DNA of 64,000 nt, from assembly GCF_014218275.1 (NCBI RefSeq), contig NZ_AP023213.1:3938954-4002953 (forward strand), written 5' to 3'. Every line of letters begins with the position of its first letter. Position 1 is the stretch's first letter. The DNA comes from Citrifermentans bremense. GTDB lineage: Bacteria; Desulfobacterota; Desulfuromonadia; Geobacterales; Geobacteraceae. The notes beneath the pieces are model-generated. The model saw nothing but the letters and a program-made list of their open reading frames with translations, searched no databases and had not been told where the DNA came from. Both the position numbers and the translations under genes were made by a program. Positions 42,268 through 49,145 of this stretch are shown here, piece after piece.

Positions 42268-43484
42268 TACTCCTCCCCTTTCCAGGCCGCGATGACGTAG
42301 ACCGGGTTGTGGGCGGCGAACATCTTGTACTCGGTGAGGGTGCGGGTCTTGGAGATGTTGACGCAGGTGACCTCTACCGTGTAGCCGTGATCCTCCAAAA
42401 ACTCCACCGACTTGGTCAGCGTGTCGAGCGTCACAGCGTTGATCACGATGAAGCCGTCGGGTTTCAGGCGCTTGTCGACCGCGTCGATGATCTCCTCAAG
42501 CATCCCGCCTGAGCCCCCTATGAAGACGCGGTCCGCGTCCGGAAGCTCCTCCAGCCCCTCGGGAGCGAAGGTCTCGACCACCAGCACGTTGCGGGCGGCG
42601 AACTTCTTCAGGTTCTCCTTTAGAAAGACCAGGTACTGCGGGTTCTTCTCCAGCGCGAAGATGCGCCCGTTGGGCATCAGGTTCGCGGCCTCGATGGAGA
42701 CGGAACCGCTGCCGGCGCCGATGTCCCACATCACCAGGTCGTCCTGCAACTGCAGCTTGCCAAGGGTTATGGCCCGGACCTCTTCCTTGGTGATCAGCTT
42801 CTTGGCGGTGGCGAACTCCTCGTCGCGGATGCCGATCATCGGGTAGTTCTGCAGGTTCGGCTCCCAGGTCTTGATCAGGATCAGGATGTTGAGCGGCGAG
42901 CAGGAAAGCTCGGCAAGCCCCTTCACGTCGGTCTTGGTGAACTTCTCGGAGGATAGCCCCAGGTCCTCGCAGACCCAGGCTTCGTAACCTTCGGCGCCGC
43001 GTGCGATCAGTTCGCGGGCAAGTACCGCCGGGGTGTTGACGCTGTCGGTGAGGATGGCGATTTTCTCGGAGGCGATGATGCGGTCCAGCGCCGGCTTGAT
43101 CCCGCGGCCGTGCACCGAAACGAAGGTGGCGTCGTCCCAGGGCTCCTTGATGCGGGCAAAGGCATACTGGACGCTGGTGACGTTGGGGTAGATCTCGACC
43201 CGGTCTTTGGGGAGGTTGCGCAGCAGGAAGCGGGCGATCCCGAAGAAGTTGGGGTCGCCCGAGCCGAGGACAACGGCCCTCTTGTCGGTGGTCTTCAGGT
43301 ATTCGAGCGTGATGGAGAGGTCGTCCAACTGGCGCTTCTCACCCTTGAACTCGGGGAAGATGTCCAGGAGCCGCTTGTGCCCGATCAGGACCTGGGCGCT
43401 TTCGATCACCTCGAGCGCCTGCTTCCCGAAACCTTCCCATCCCTCTATTCCCGCCCCGACAAGGTAGATCTTTTGTTGTGGCAT
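42267..43484 (-). CDS. cbiET: Fused cobalt-precorrin-6B methyltransferase/decarboxylase CbiET (CobL-type)
   Basis: 405 residues with CbiE (about 1-205; C5 methylation) and CbiT (about 206-405; C15 methylation and decarboxylation). The CbiE half starts IYLVGAGIEGWEGF and has GSGDPNFFGIARFL. The CbiT half has the SAM motif WDIGAGSGSVSIEAA and FIGGSGGMLEEI. This fusion is well known as CobL in other organisms. ATG follows AAAAGGAGC. Confidence 0.96.
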   Translation of the reverse strand: MPQQKIYLVGAGIEGWEGFGKQALEVIESAQVLIGHKRLLDIFPEFKGEKRQLDDLSITLEYLKTTDKRAVVLGSGDPNFFGIARFLLRNLPKDRVEIYPNVTSVQYAFARIKEPWDDATFVSVHGRGIKPALDRIIASEKIAILTDSVNTPAVLARELIARGAEGYEAWVCEDLGLSSEKFTKTDVKGLAELSCSPLNILILIKTWEPNLQNYPMIGIRDEEFATAKKLITKEEVRAITLGKLQLQDDLVMWDIGAGSGSVSIEAANLMPNGRIFALEKNPQYLVFLKENLKKFAARNVLVVETFAPEGLEELPDADRVFIGGSGGMLEEIIDAVDKRLKPDGFIVINAVTLDTLTKSVEFLEDHGYTVEVTCVNISKTRTLTEYKMFAAHNPVYVIAAWKGEE

Positions 43485-43537
43485 GGCCCGCTCCTTTTGA
43501 TCAATGCACGCGATAAATGGCGAATAAAAAACATCCA

Positions 43538-43574
43538 GAAGTCCCCCTTTGCGAAGGGGGATTTAGGGGGATTT
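43538..43574. repeat. Short palindromic repeat between cbiD and cbiET
   Basis: TCCCCCTTTGCGAAGGGGGA is a near-perfect palindrome, followed by TTTAGGGGGATTT. I recall very similar sequences between genes in many unrelated genomes, so this is probably a dispersed repeat. The rest of the 124-base gap shows nothing definite. Confidence 0.6.
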
Positions 43575-43608
43575 GCAGTTTGCTCCCTTTCTCAATGAGC
43601 GCAGCACG

Positions 43609-44679
43609 CTACGGGGTGAAGTACAGGAGCTCGCCGTGGTAACCCGCCAGCATGACCCGCGTCTTCACCCAGGGCGCCACCTCGGCGCAGACCTTGAGCA
43701 CCCGGGAGCAGACCAGCTCCATGAGAGGCGGGTGGTACCCGGAAGCCTCCAGCAGGTGCCGCGCGGTGTTCGCCTCCCGCGCCATCTGCTCCAGGTGCGA
43801 CGTGGCCGGCGACTCCCTTAGCCACCAGGCGAGCGCGTCCAGGTCCATCTGGGACGAGGTCACGTGGGTCTGCTCGTGACCGCAGGCGATCTTCACCAGT
43901 TTGGCGAACTGCCCGGCGACCACGACTTCCGGCACCTCCTTGGTAGCGCAACTCCTCATCGCGTAGCCGAAGTGGTCCCCCATCATGACGAAGGCCTCCT
44001 CGCTCAGGGAAAGGTGCTTTTGCGCCACGATCTCGGAACTCCTCCCGGTGGCAAGGACAACGGTGCGCGCGCCGCAGGCAAGCGCCACGTCGACCGAGGC
44101 GTCAACCGTGTCGGTCCACGCCTTGGCCGAGATCGGCTTCACCACGCCGGTGGTCCCAAGTATTGAGAGCCCGCCGACGATCCCGAGCCGCTCGTTCAAG
44201 GTCTTCTTCGCTAGCTCCTCTCCGTTGGGGATGCTGATTGTGAAGGTGAGCGTCGCCGGGATGCAGCGCACCGCGAACACCTCCTTCACCACCTCGAGGA
44301 TCATGCTGCGCGGCACCGGATTTATCGCCCACTCGCCCACCGGGACCGCGAGACCAGGCTTGGTGACCCGGCCGATGCCGGTCCCGCCCTCGATGACGAT
44401 CTGGTTTTTGGAGAAGAACTCGACGCGGGCGGTGACGTGGATCTCGGCTCCGTTGGTGACGTCCGGGTCGTCGCCGGCATCCTTGACGACATAGCACGAA
44501 GCCGTGTTGTCGCGCAGCACCCCGCCGTGCACCTGGAACTTCGCGCCGATGCCGCAGGGAAGCATCAGTTCAACCTCGCGAACCATCCCCTGGTCGCGCA
44601 GCATCTGCGCAGCCGCCTTGACGGCCGCAGCGGCGCATGCACCGGTGGTGAAACCGTATCTGAGTTCTTTCCCGCTCAT
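43609..44679 (-). CDS. cbiD: Cobalt-precorrin-5B C1-methyltransferase CbiD
   Basis: Methylates C1 of cobalt-precorrin 5B in the anaerobic pathway; CbiD is specific for the anaerobic route. 356 residues with the family N-terminus RYGFTTGACAAAA, GGTGIGRVTKPGLAVPVGEWAINP and LGTTGVVKPISAKAW. ATG at 44679 follows GGATG. It lies 88 bases after cbiC. Confidence 0.95.
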   Translation of the reverse strand: MSGKELRYGFTTGACAAAAVKAAAQMLRDQGMVREVELMLPCGIGAKFQVHGGVLRDNTASCYVVKDAGDDPDVTNGAEIHVTARVEFFSKNQIVIEGGTGIGRVTKPGLAVPVGEWAINPVPRSMILEVVKEVFAVRCIPATLTFTISIPNGEELAKKTLNERLGIVGGLSILGTTGVVKPISAKAWTDTVDASVDVALACGARTVVLATGRSSEIVAQKHLSLSEEAFVMMGDHFGYAMRSCATKEVPEVVVAGQFAKLVKIACGHEQTHVTSSQMDLDALAWWLRESPATSHLEQMAREANTARHLLEASGYHPPLMELVCSRVLKVCAEVAPWVKTRVMLAGYHGELLYFTP

Positions 44680-44767
44680 ACGTCATCCAATGGAACACGG
44701 GGTGGAATTTAATTTCATTTCAAAGAAACGAACAGCACAACGCCGACACCTCGTGTCGGCTCCCCTT

Positions 44768-45418
44768 CTAGAAGGCGGGAGAGGATTGCGCCTGGATCAA
44801 AATAGCGTTCATCACTGCCGCGGCGACGTTGGAGCCCCCTTTGCGGCCGGTGTTGGTGATGAAGGGGAGGTCCGGGAACTCCTTGGCCAGCTCCTTCAGC
44901 GCTTCCTTGCTCTCGGCCGCGCCGACGAAACCGACCGGAAGCGCCACGATCAGTTTGGGGCGCACCCTTTCCTCGCGGATGAGGCGGATCAACTCGTAGA
45001 GGGCGGTCGGTGCGTTGCCGATCACGAAGATGCCGTTTTTGGGATCCCGCGCCCCCTTGCGCATGGCGACGATGGAGCGGGTGATGAGCTGCGCCTTGGC
45101 GTCTTTTGCGACCTGCGGGTCGGCAACGTAGCACGACACCAGCACGCCGAACTGCTTCAGGCGCTCCTTGCTCATCCCGGAGATGATCATCGTGGTGTCG
45201 GTGACGATGCCGCACCCCGCCTTCAGGGCCGCGATGCCGCTGTCAACGGCCCCCTTGGCGATGAACATGCTGCGGGCGTAGTCGAAGTCGGCGCTGGTGT
45301 GGATGGCGCGCCTGACCAGCGGCCAATCCTGCGCCGACCAGTCGTGGGGCCCCAGCTCCTCTTCGATGATCCGGAAGGACTCCGCCTCGATCTCCTCGGG
45401 GCGCATGTGCACCGACAT
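44768..45418 (-). CDS. cbiC: Cobalt-precorrin-8 methylmutase CbiC
   Basis: Shifts the methyl group from C11 to C12, giving cobyrinate. 216 residues from the ATG at 45418, which overlaps the cbiX stop (TGATG) and has GAGAGG eight bases upstream; a GTG at 45427 would add three residues. Family block MIISGMSKERLKQFG and the substrate-binding PVGFVGAAESKE are present. Confidence 0.94.
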   Translation of the reverse strand: MSVHMRPEEIEAESFRIIEEELGPHDWSAQDWPLVRRAIHTSADFDYARSMFIAKGAVDSGIAALKAGCGIVTDTTMIISGMSKERLKQFGVLVSCYVADPQVAKDAKAQLITRSIVAMRKGARDPKNGIFVIGNAPTALYELIRLIREERVRPKLIVALPVGFVGAAESKEALKELAKEFPDLPFITNTGRKGGSNVAAAVMNAILIQAQSSPAF

Positions 45419-45801
45419 CAGTGCCACCTCTCCTCGGTGAGGGTCTCGGCTATCCTCTCCACCACCACCTCGGCCAGCTTGTCGTGCACCCCCAAGTGCT
45501 TCCCCAGGACCATCTCGATGCCGGGGTGGCGCCTTCTCGCCTCGTCCAGCTCCTCGGGGAGGTCCTCAAGGACGTGGGCGCCCATGTAGAGGAAGTACGG
45601 CACCAGGAGGATGCGGTCAGCCCCCTTGGCCACGCAGGCGTCCACCCCCTGCTGGATGTTGGGGAGATGCTGCTCGCGGAAAGAGACCTCGACGATGTCG
45701 AACTTGGTCATCCTCTGCACCCGTGCCGCTATCTGGTGTACCGCGTCGTTTGCCTCGGCGATCCTGCTGCCGTGCGCCATGATCAATAAAGCTGTGCTCA
45801 T
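45418..45801 (-). CDS. cbiX: Sirohydrochlorin cobaltochelatase CbiX (short form)
   Basis: Inserts cobalt into sirohydrochlorin, the first committed step of the anaerobic pathway. At 127 residues it is the short, single-domain form (CbiXS), which works as a dimer. The catalytic His is in MAHGSR near the N-terminus and the second His is in LVPYFLYMGAHVLEDL. ATG follows GGAGA. It starts the cobalamin run, 16 bases after the M16 peptidase stop. Confidence 0.95.
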   Translation of the reverse strand: MSTALLIMAHGSRIAEANDAVHQIAARVQRMTKFDIVEVSFREQHLPNIQQGVDACVAKGADRILLVPYFLYMGAHVLEDLPEELDEARRRHPGIEMVLGKHLGVHDKLAEVVVERIAETLTEERWH

Positions 45802-45817
45802 CGTGTCTCCGAAAGTT

Positions 45818-47134
45818 CTAGTCTCTTTGTTGCGGTGGAGCCTTCCCCCACCCTTTCCGGTACTCCCGGATCAGCTTCTCCACCACCCTTTTGGAGGGGG
45901 CCTTCCAGGGGCCGACGGCCGCCAGGGTCAGGTTGCAGGGGTCGAACAGGACCTGCGCCGTCTCCCTGATCTGCGCCGGGGCGATAGAGGCCACCTCCGC
46001 CCGGTCCTCGTCGATGGTCCGCACCAGGGTCATCAGTTCGCCCCAGCCGTAGCGGACCTGCATCTCGTAGGTGGAATCGGAGCTGTACTCGAGGTCGTAG
46101 AAGTACCCTTCCTTCACCCTGGTGAGCTCCGCCTCCCCGACCTCCTCGAAGGCGAGGCTCTTCACCTCGTGCAGCACCTCGGAGACCGCGAGCACCAGGT
46201 TCTCCGGCGCCGTGGCGAGTTCGATGGCGAAGGCGCCGGTTTCCTCGTAGGCGGAAAGGGAGGCGTCTACCGAGTAGACGATGCCGAGCTTTTCCCTCAG
46301 GGAGAGGTGCAGCCTCGAACTCCCGCCGCCGCAGAGGATGCGGCGCATCAGTCTCAGCGCCATGATCCTTTTGTCCTGCCTGGCGAAGCCGCGGAAGGCT
46401 ATCTGCAGGTTCACCTGGCTGTCCGAATCCTTGACGAAAACCGAGCGCGGCTCTTCCTGCAGCTCGCTCACCGGCTCCGGCGCCGGGGGCTGAGCTCCTC
46501 CCCACCCGGCGAAGTGCTTCTCGCAGGCGGCGAAGAAGGTTTGCGCGTCGTGCCTTCCGGCGGCGACTATCACCGCGTTGCCCGGGACGTAATGATCCGA
46601 CAGGTACCCCCGCAGGTCCTCCTCGGTCAGCCCCTTGATGCTCTCCAGGTACCCGATGGTCGGCGTTCCCAGCGGATGCCCGGGCCAAAGGAGCTTCGAG
46701 CAGAGGTTGCTGGTGTTGGTCTCCTCGCCGCGCTCGTTGATGTCCTCCAGCGCCTCCTCGGTGATGATCCGCTTCTCGATCTCGATCCCCTCGAGCCTCG
46801 GGGTCAGGAGCATGGAAGAAAAAAGGCGGATCCCTTCCGGCACCTGGTCCGGGTGCACACGGGAAAAGTAGCAGGTGGTCTCTTCGTCGGTGGCGGCGTT
46901 GACGCTGCCGCCGATCGCTTCGAAGGCGATCTCGAGCTCAAGGCTCGTGGCGAATTCGCTTGAACCGCGAAACAGCATGTGCTCCAGGAAGTGCGAGATG
47001 CCGGCTTTGCCAGGGGTGTCGTTGCGGCCGCCGGCCTTGATGTAGATGGCGATCTCCGCGCTGTGCAGATGCGGCATCTCGACGGAGACTAGGCGCAATC
47101 CGTTGGGGAGAACCTTCTTGGTGCAACTGAGCAT
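45818..47134 (-). CDS. M16B-family zinc peptidase (processing-protease-like)
   Basis: 438-residue zinc metallopeptidase related to mitochondrial processing peptidase. The inverted zinc motif HxxEH is HFLEH (near residue 48) and the third ligand Glu is in ATDEETTCYF (near 128). The inactive-type C-terminal domain follows. From the ATG at 47134 (GGAGG upstream) no signal peptide is seen, so it is probably cytosolic. It is upstream of cbiX by 16 bases; whether it belongs to the cobalamin operon functionally is unclear. Confidence 0.93.
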   Translation of the reverse strand: MLSCTKKVLPNGLRLVSVEMPHLHSAEIAIYIKAGGRNDTPGKAGISHFLEHMLFRGSSEFATSLELEIAFEAIGGSVNAATDEETTCYFSRVHPDQVPEGIRLFSSMLLTPRLEGIEIEKRIITEEALEDINERGEETNTSNLCSKLLWPGHPLGTPTIGYLESIKGLTEEDLRGYLSDHYVPGNAVIVAAGRHDAQTFFAACEKHFAGWGGAQPPAPEPVSELQEEPRSVFVKDSDSQVNLQIAFRGFARQDKRIMALRLMRRILCGGGSSRLHLSLREKLGIVYSVDASLSAYEETGAFAIELATAPENLVLAVSEVLHEVKSLAFEEVGEAELTRVKEGYFYDLEYSSDSTYEMQVRYGWGELMTLVRTIDEDRAEVASIAPAQIRETAQVLFDPCNLTLAAVGPWKAPSKRVVEKLIREYRKGWGKAPPQQRD

Positions 47135-47148
47135 CAAACCTCCGCTAG

Positions 47149-47598
47149 TCAGAGTGCCGCCCCCTTCTGGGTAAGCCAGGCAACCGCCGCGTAGCGGGCC
47201 AGCTTGCCGGAGGCAACCAGGAGGGTGAAGCGGATGAAGCTTATCCTCAACACGCCCCCCACCAGGCAGAGCGGATCGCCTATCACAGGCAAGAAGCTGA
47301 AGAGAAGGGAGATGGAGCCGAAGCGTTGGTAGAACCTCTCCGCCTTTTCCGTGCTGGAGTCGTCCATGCGGAGCACGCGCCGCTTGAGGAAGTCCCCGCC
47401 GTAGAGCCCGATCCAGTAGGTGCTGAGCGCTCCCAGGTAGTTGCCCGCCGTGGCGACGGCGACGACCGCCCAGGCATCTTTTCCTGCCAGTAGCATGGTC
47501 GCCACCATCCACTCGGAGCCCAGCGGCAACAAGGTCGAGGCGAGAAAGCTCAGTAGAAACAGGGAATAGAGCCCGTAATGGACCAGCCAGTCGTGCAT
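47149..47598 (-). CDS. YqaA/DedA-like small membrane protein
   Basis: About 149 residues from the ATG at 47598, with three to four hydrophobic helices (roughly 5-30, 36-58, 90-118 and 122-142). The pattern (STLLPLGSEWMV, GNYLGALSTYWIG and FLPVIGDPLCLVGGVLRI) matches the YqaA branch of the SNARE-associated/DedA superfamily, linked in other species to membrane lipid transport. The ribosome-binding site is weak (CCGGA), and a start at 47634 cannot be ruled out. It is 14 bases upstream of the M16 gene. Confidence 0.82.
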   Translation of the reverse strand: MHDWLVHYGLYSLFLLSFLASTLLPLGSEWMVATMLLAGKDAWAVVAVATAGNYLGALSTYWIGLYGGDFLKRRVLRMDDSSTEKAERFYQRFGSISLLFSFLPVIGDPLCLVGGVLRISFIRFTLLVASGKLARYAAVAWLTQKGAAL

Positions 47599-47667
47599 TC
47601 CGGTCAAATTAGCGGAAAGGCTGCGGATTGTCAAATAACTTGAGCCGCAACCGAGCCAACTTTTTTC

Positions 47668-47696
47668 TTGACATTAAAGGCGTGAGATGGCATTTA
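47668..47696 (+). promoter_or_regulatory. Promoter candidate for the aroF leader transcript
   Basis: A perfect TTGACA (47668-47673) is followed after 17 bases by CATTTA (47691-47696), a poor -10. If used, transcription would start at or just before the leader ATG at 47704. Confidence 0.45.
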
Positions 47697-47703
47697 GGCA
47701 AAC

Positions 47704-47790
47704 ATGATCAACACCGGCTACTTTACCTTTACTAACTTTTACTTTTGGTACGGCTTCTATTTTAGGCCGTCGCCCCGGGTAGAGGTGTAA
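47704..47790 (+). CDS. Aromatic-rich leader peptide upstream of DAHP synthase
   Basis: A 28-codon open frame, ATG to TAA, too short for routine gene calling. Between residues 6 and 20 it holds Y, F, F, F, Y, F, W, Y, F, Y and F: 11 aromatic residues in 15 positions, including one Trp. The downstream gene makes the first intermediate of aromatic amino acid synthesis. The design matches attenuation leaders, in which ribosome stalling at codons of the end product decides whether a terminator forms. The ribosome-binding site is poor (AGGC), and the promoter candidate lies so close that translation might be nearly leaderless. Regulation is inferred, not shown. Confidence 0.75.
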   Translation: MINTGYFTFTNFYFWYGFYFRPSPRVEV

Positions 47791-47814
47791 GTTTAGGTAG
47801 CTGGTACTAAATTT

Positions 47815-47917
47815 CGAACCGAAAGCCGGGGTGGACTGGATCCTCCCCCTACTTTACGGTTCGCAGCAGCATTCTACGAATACATCAAGGGCCGGGGGAG
47901 AAATCCTTCCGGCCCTT
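47815..47917 (+). promoter_or_regulatory. Attenuator region: large hairpin and terminator-like hairpin before aroF
   Basis: Hairpin A: CGAACCG (47815-47821) pairs with CGGTTCG (47857-47863), with an inner stem GGGGTGGA/TCCTCCCC. Hairpin B: AAGGGCCGG (47887-47895) pairs with CCGGCCCTT (47909-47917) and encloses GGA-GAAA-TCC; it is followed by TTCGCTTT, a weak U-tract. CTCCCCC (47843-47849) in hairpin A is complementary to GGGGGAG (47894-47900) in hairpin B, so A and B can be exclusive. CCCCGG inside the leader ORF (47773-47778) is complementary to CCGGGG (47826-47831). Confidence 0.6.
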
Positions 47918-47947
47918 TCGCTTTCGGGGACCAAAAGGAGAGCGAGT

Positions 47948-48973
47948 ATGATCGTAGTCATGAAGGCAGGAGCGGCGAAGAAGGAACGTGATGCGGTAAC
48001 CAGGAGGATCAAGGAACTCGGGTACACCCCGCACATCATCCACGGCACCACCCGCGACGTGATCGGCGCCGTGGGTGACGAGCGTGGAAAGAGCGTCTTG
48101 CAGACGCTTGAGTCGATGCAGGGGGTGGAAAGCGTCGTCCCCATCCTGCAGCCCTACAAGCTCGCCTCCAAGGAAGTGAAGAAAGAGGCGAGCATCGTGC
48201 GCATCTCCGACACCCTCGCCATCGGCGGCAAGGAGCTGGTGGTCATGGCGGGCCCCTGCTCCGTGGAGAACGAGGAGCAGATCATCGAGTCGGCCATAGC
48301 CGTCAAGGCGGCCGGCGCCCAGATGCTTCGCGGCGGCGCCTTCAAGCCGCGCACCTCCCCCTACTCCTTCCAGGGGTTGGAGGAAGAGGGGCTGAAGCTT
48401 TTGGCCAAGGCCCGCGAGACGACCGGCCTTCCCTTCGTCACCGAGGTCATCGATCCCGATTCCGTGGACCTCGTCGCCTCCTACTCCGACATGCTCCAGA
48501 TCGGGGCGCGCAACTCCCAGAACTTCGCCCTTTTGAAGAAGGTCGGACAGATCGACAAGCCGATCCTTTTGAAGCGCGGCATGTCCATGACCATCCAGGA
48601 GTTCCTGATGAGCGCCGAGTACATCATGAGCGAGGGGAACCAGTCGGTCATCCTCTGCGAGCGCGGCATCCGGACCTTCGAGACCGCCACCAGGAACACC
48701 CTCGACCTCTCCGCGATTCCGGTCCTAAAGTCGAAGACCCATCTTCCGGTCGTGATCGACCCCTCCCACGGCACCGGCAATTACCGCTACATAGCGCCCA
48801 TGTCCTTCGCGGCGGTTGCAGCCGGCGCCGACGGCCTCATCATCGAGGTGCACCCGGATCCGGAAAAGGCATCTTCCGACGGGCCGCAGTCGCTCAAGCC
48901 GAAGAAGTTCCAAGCGTTGATGGACAAGCTGCGGCTCTTCGCCGAAGCCGCCGACAAGACGCTCGGCGCCTAG
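47948..48973 (+). CDS. aroF: 3-deoxy-7-phosphoheptulonate (DAHP) synthase with ferredoxin-like regulatory domain
   Basis: Joins phosphoenolpyruvate and erythrose 4-phosphate, the entry step of the shikimate pathway. 341 residues: an N-terminal ferredoxin-like domain (about 1-70), as in the Thermotoga-type enzyme where it mediates feedback inhibition by Phe and Tyr, then the TIM barrel with [43 protein letters not shown] and [14 protein letters not shown] at 47948 follows AAGGAG. The aromatic-rich leader peptide and hairpins upstream suggest control by attenuation in addition to allosteric control. Confidence 0.96.
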   Translation: MIVVMKAGAAKKERDAVTRRIKELGYTPHIIHGTTRDVIGAVGDERGKSVLQTLESMQGVESVVPILQPYKLASKEVKKEASIVRISDTLAIGGKELVVMAGPCSVENEEQIIESAIAVKAAGAQMLRGGAFKPRTSPYSFQGLEEEGLKLLAKARETTGLPFVTEVIDPDSVDLVASYSDMLQIGARNSQNFALLKKVGQIDKPILLKRGMSMTIQEFLMSAEYIMSEGNQSVILCERGIRTFETATRNTLDLSAIPVLKSKTHLPVVIDPSHGTGNYRYIAPMSFAAVAAGADGLIIEVHPDPEKASSDGPQSLKPKKFQALMDKLRLFAEAADKTLGA

Positions 48974-49000
48974 CCGGAGCTTTCGGCACGGTAAGCAGGG

Positions 49001-49058
49001 AAAAGGGGGAGGGAGGGGACATCCCCTCCCGGTCCCCCTCCTTGAAGGCGGGGAGGAG
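49001..49058. repeat. GC-rich inverted repeat after aroF
   Basis: GGGAGGGGA-CA-TCCCCTCCC (49011-49030) forms a perfect 9-bp stem, with AGGGGGA and TCCCCCT on the outside. It resembles the element at 41424-41514. It lies in the 172-base gap between aroF and the convergent kinase gene and may act as a terminator despite lacking a U-tract. Confidence 0.6.
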
Positions 49059-49145
49059 TGTCGTCCCAGTAAATGCGGGAAGAGCTTTGCGCAGGGATTC
49101 GTTTGGGAGTTCGGCGATGGGCTTTGGCGTCCGCCGCGACCGGCG

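Noticed and set aside
42267..43484. Frameshifted separate cbiE and cbiT genes
   Set aside because: The single open frame with both domain signatures intact is a known fused form, so no sequencing error is needed.
47815..47863. T-box riboswitch before aroF
   Set aside because: GGGGTGGACTGG loosely recalls the T-box core, but the antiterminator consensus and a specifier stem-loop are not recognisable, and an aromatic-rich ORF explains the leader better.
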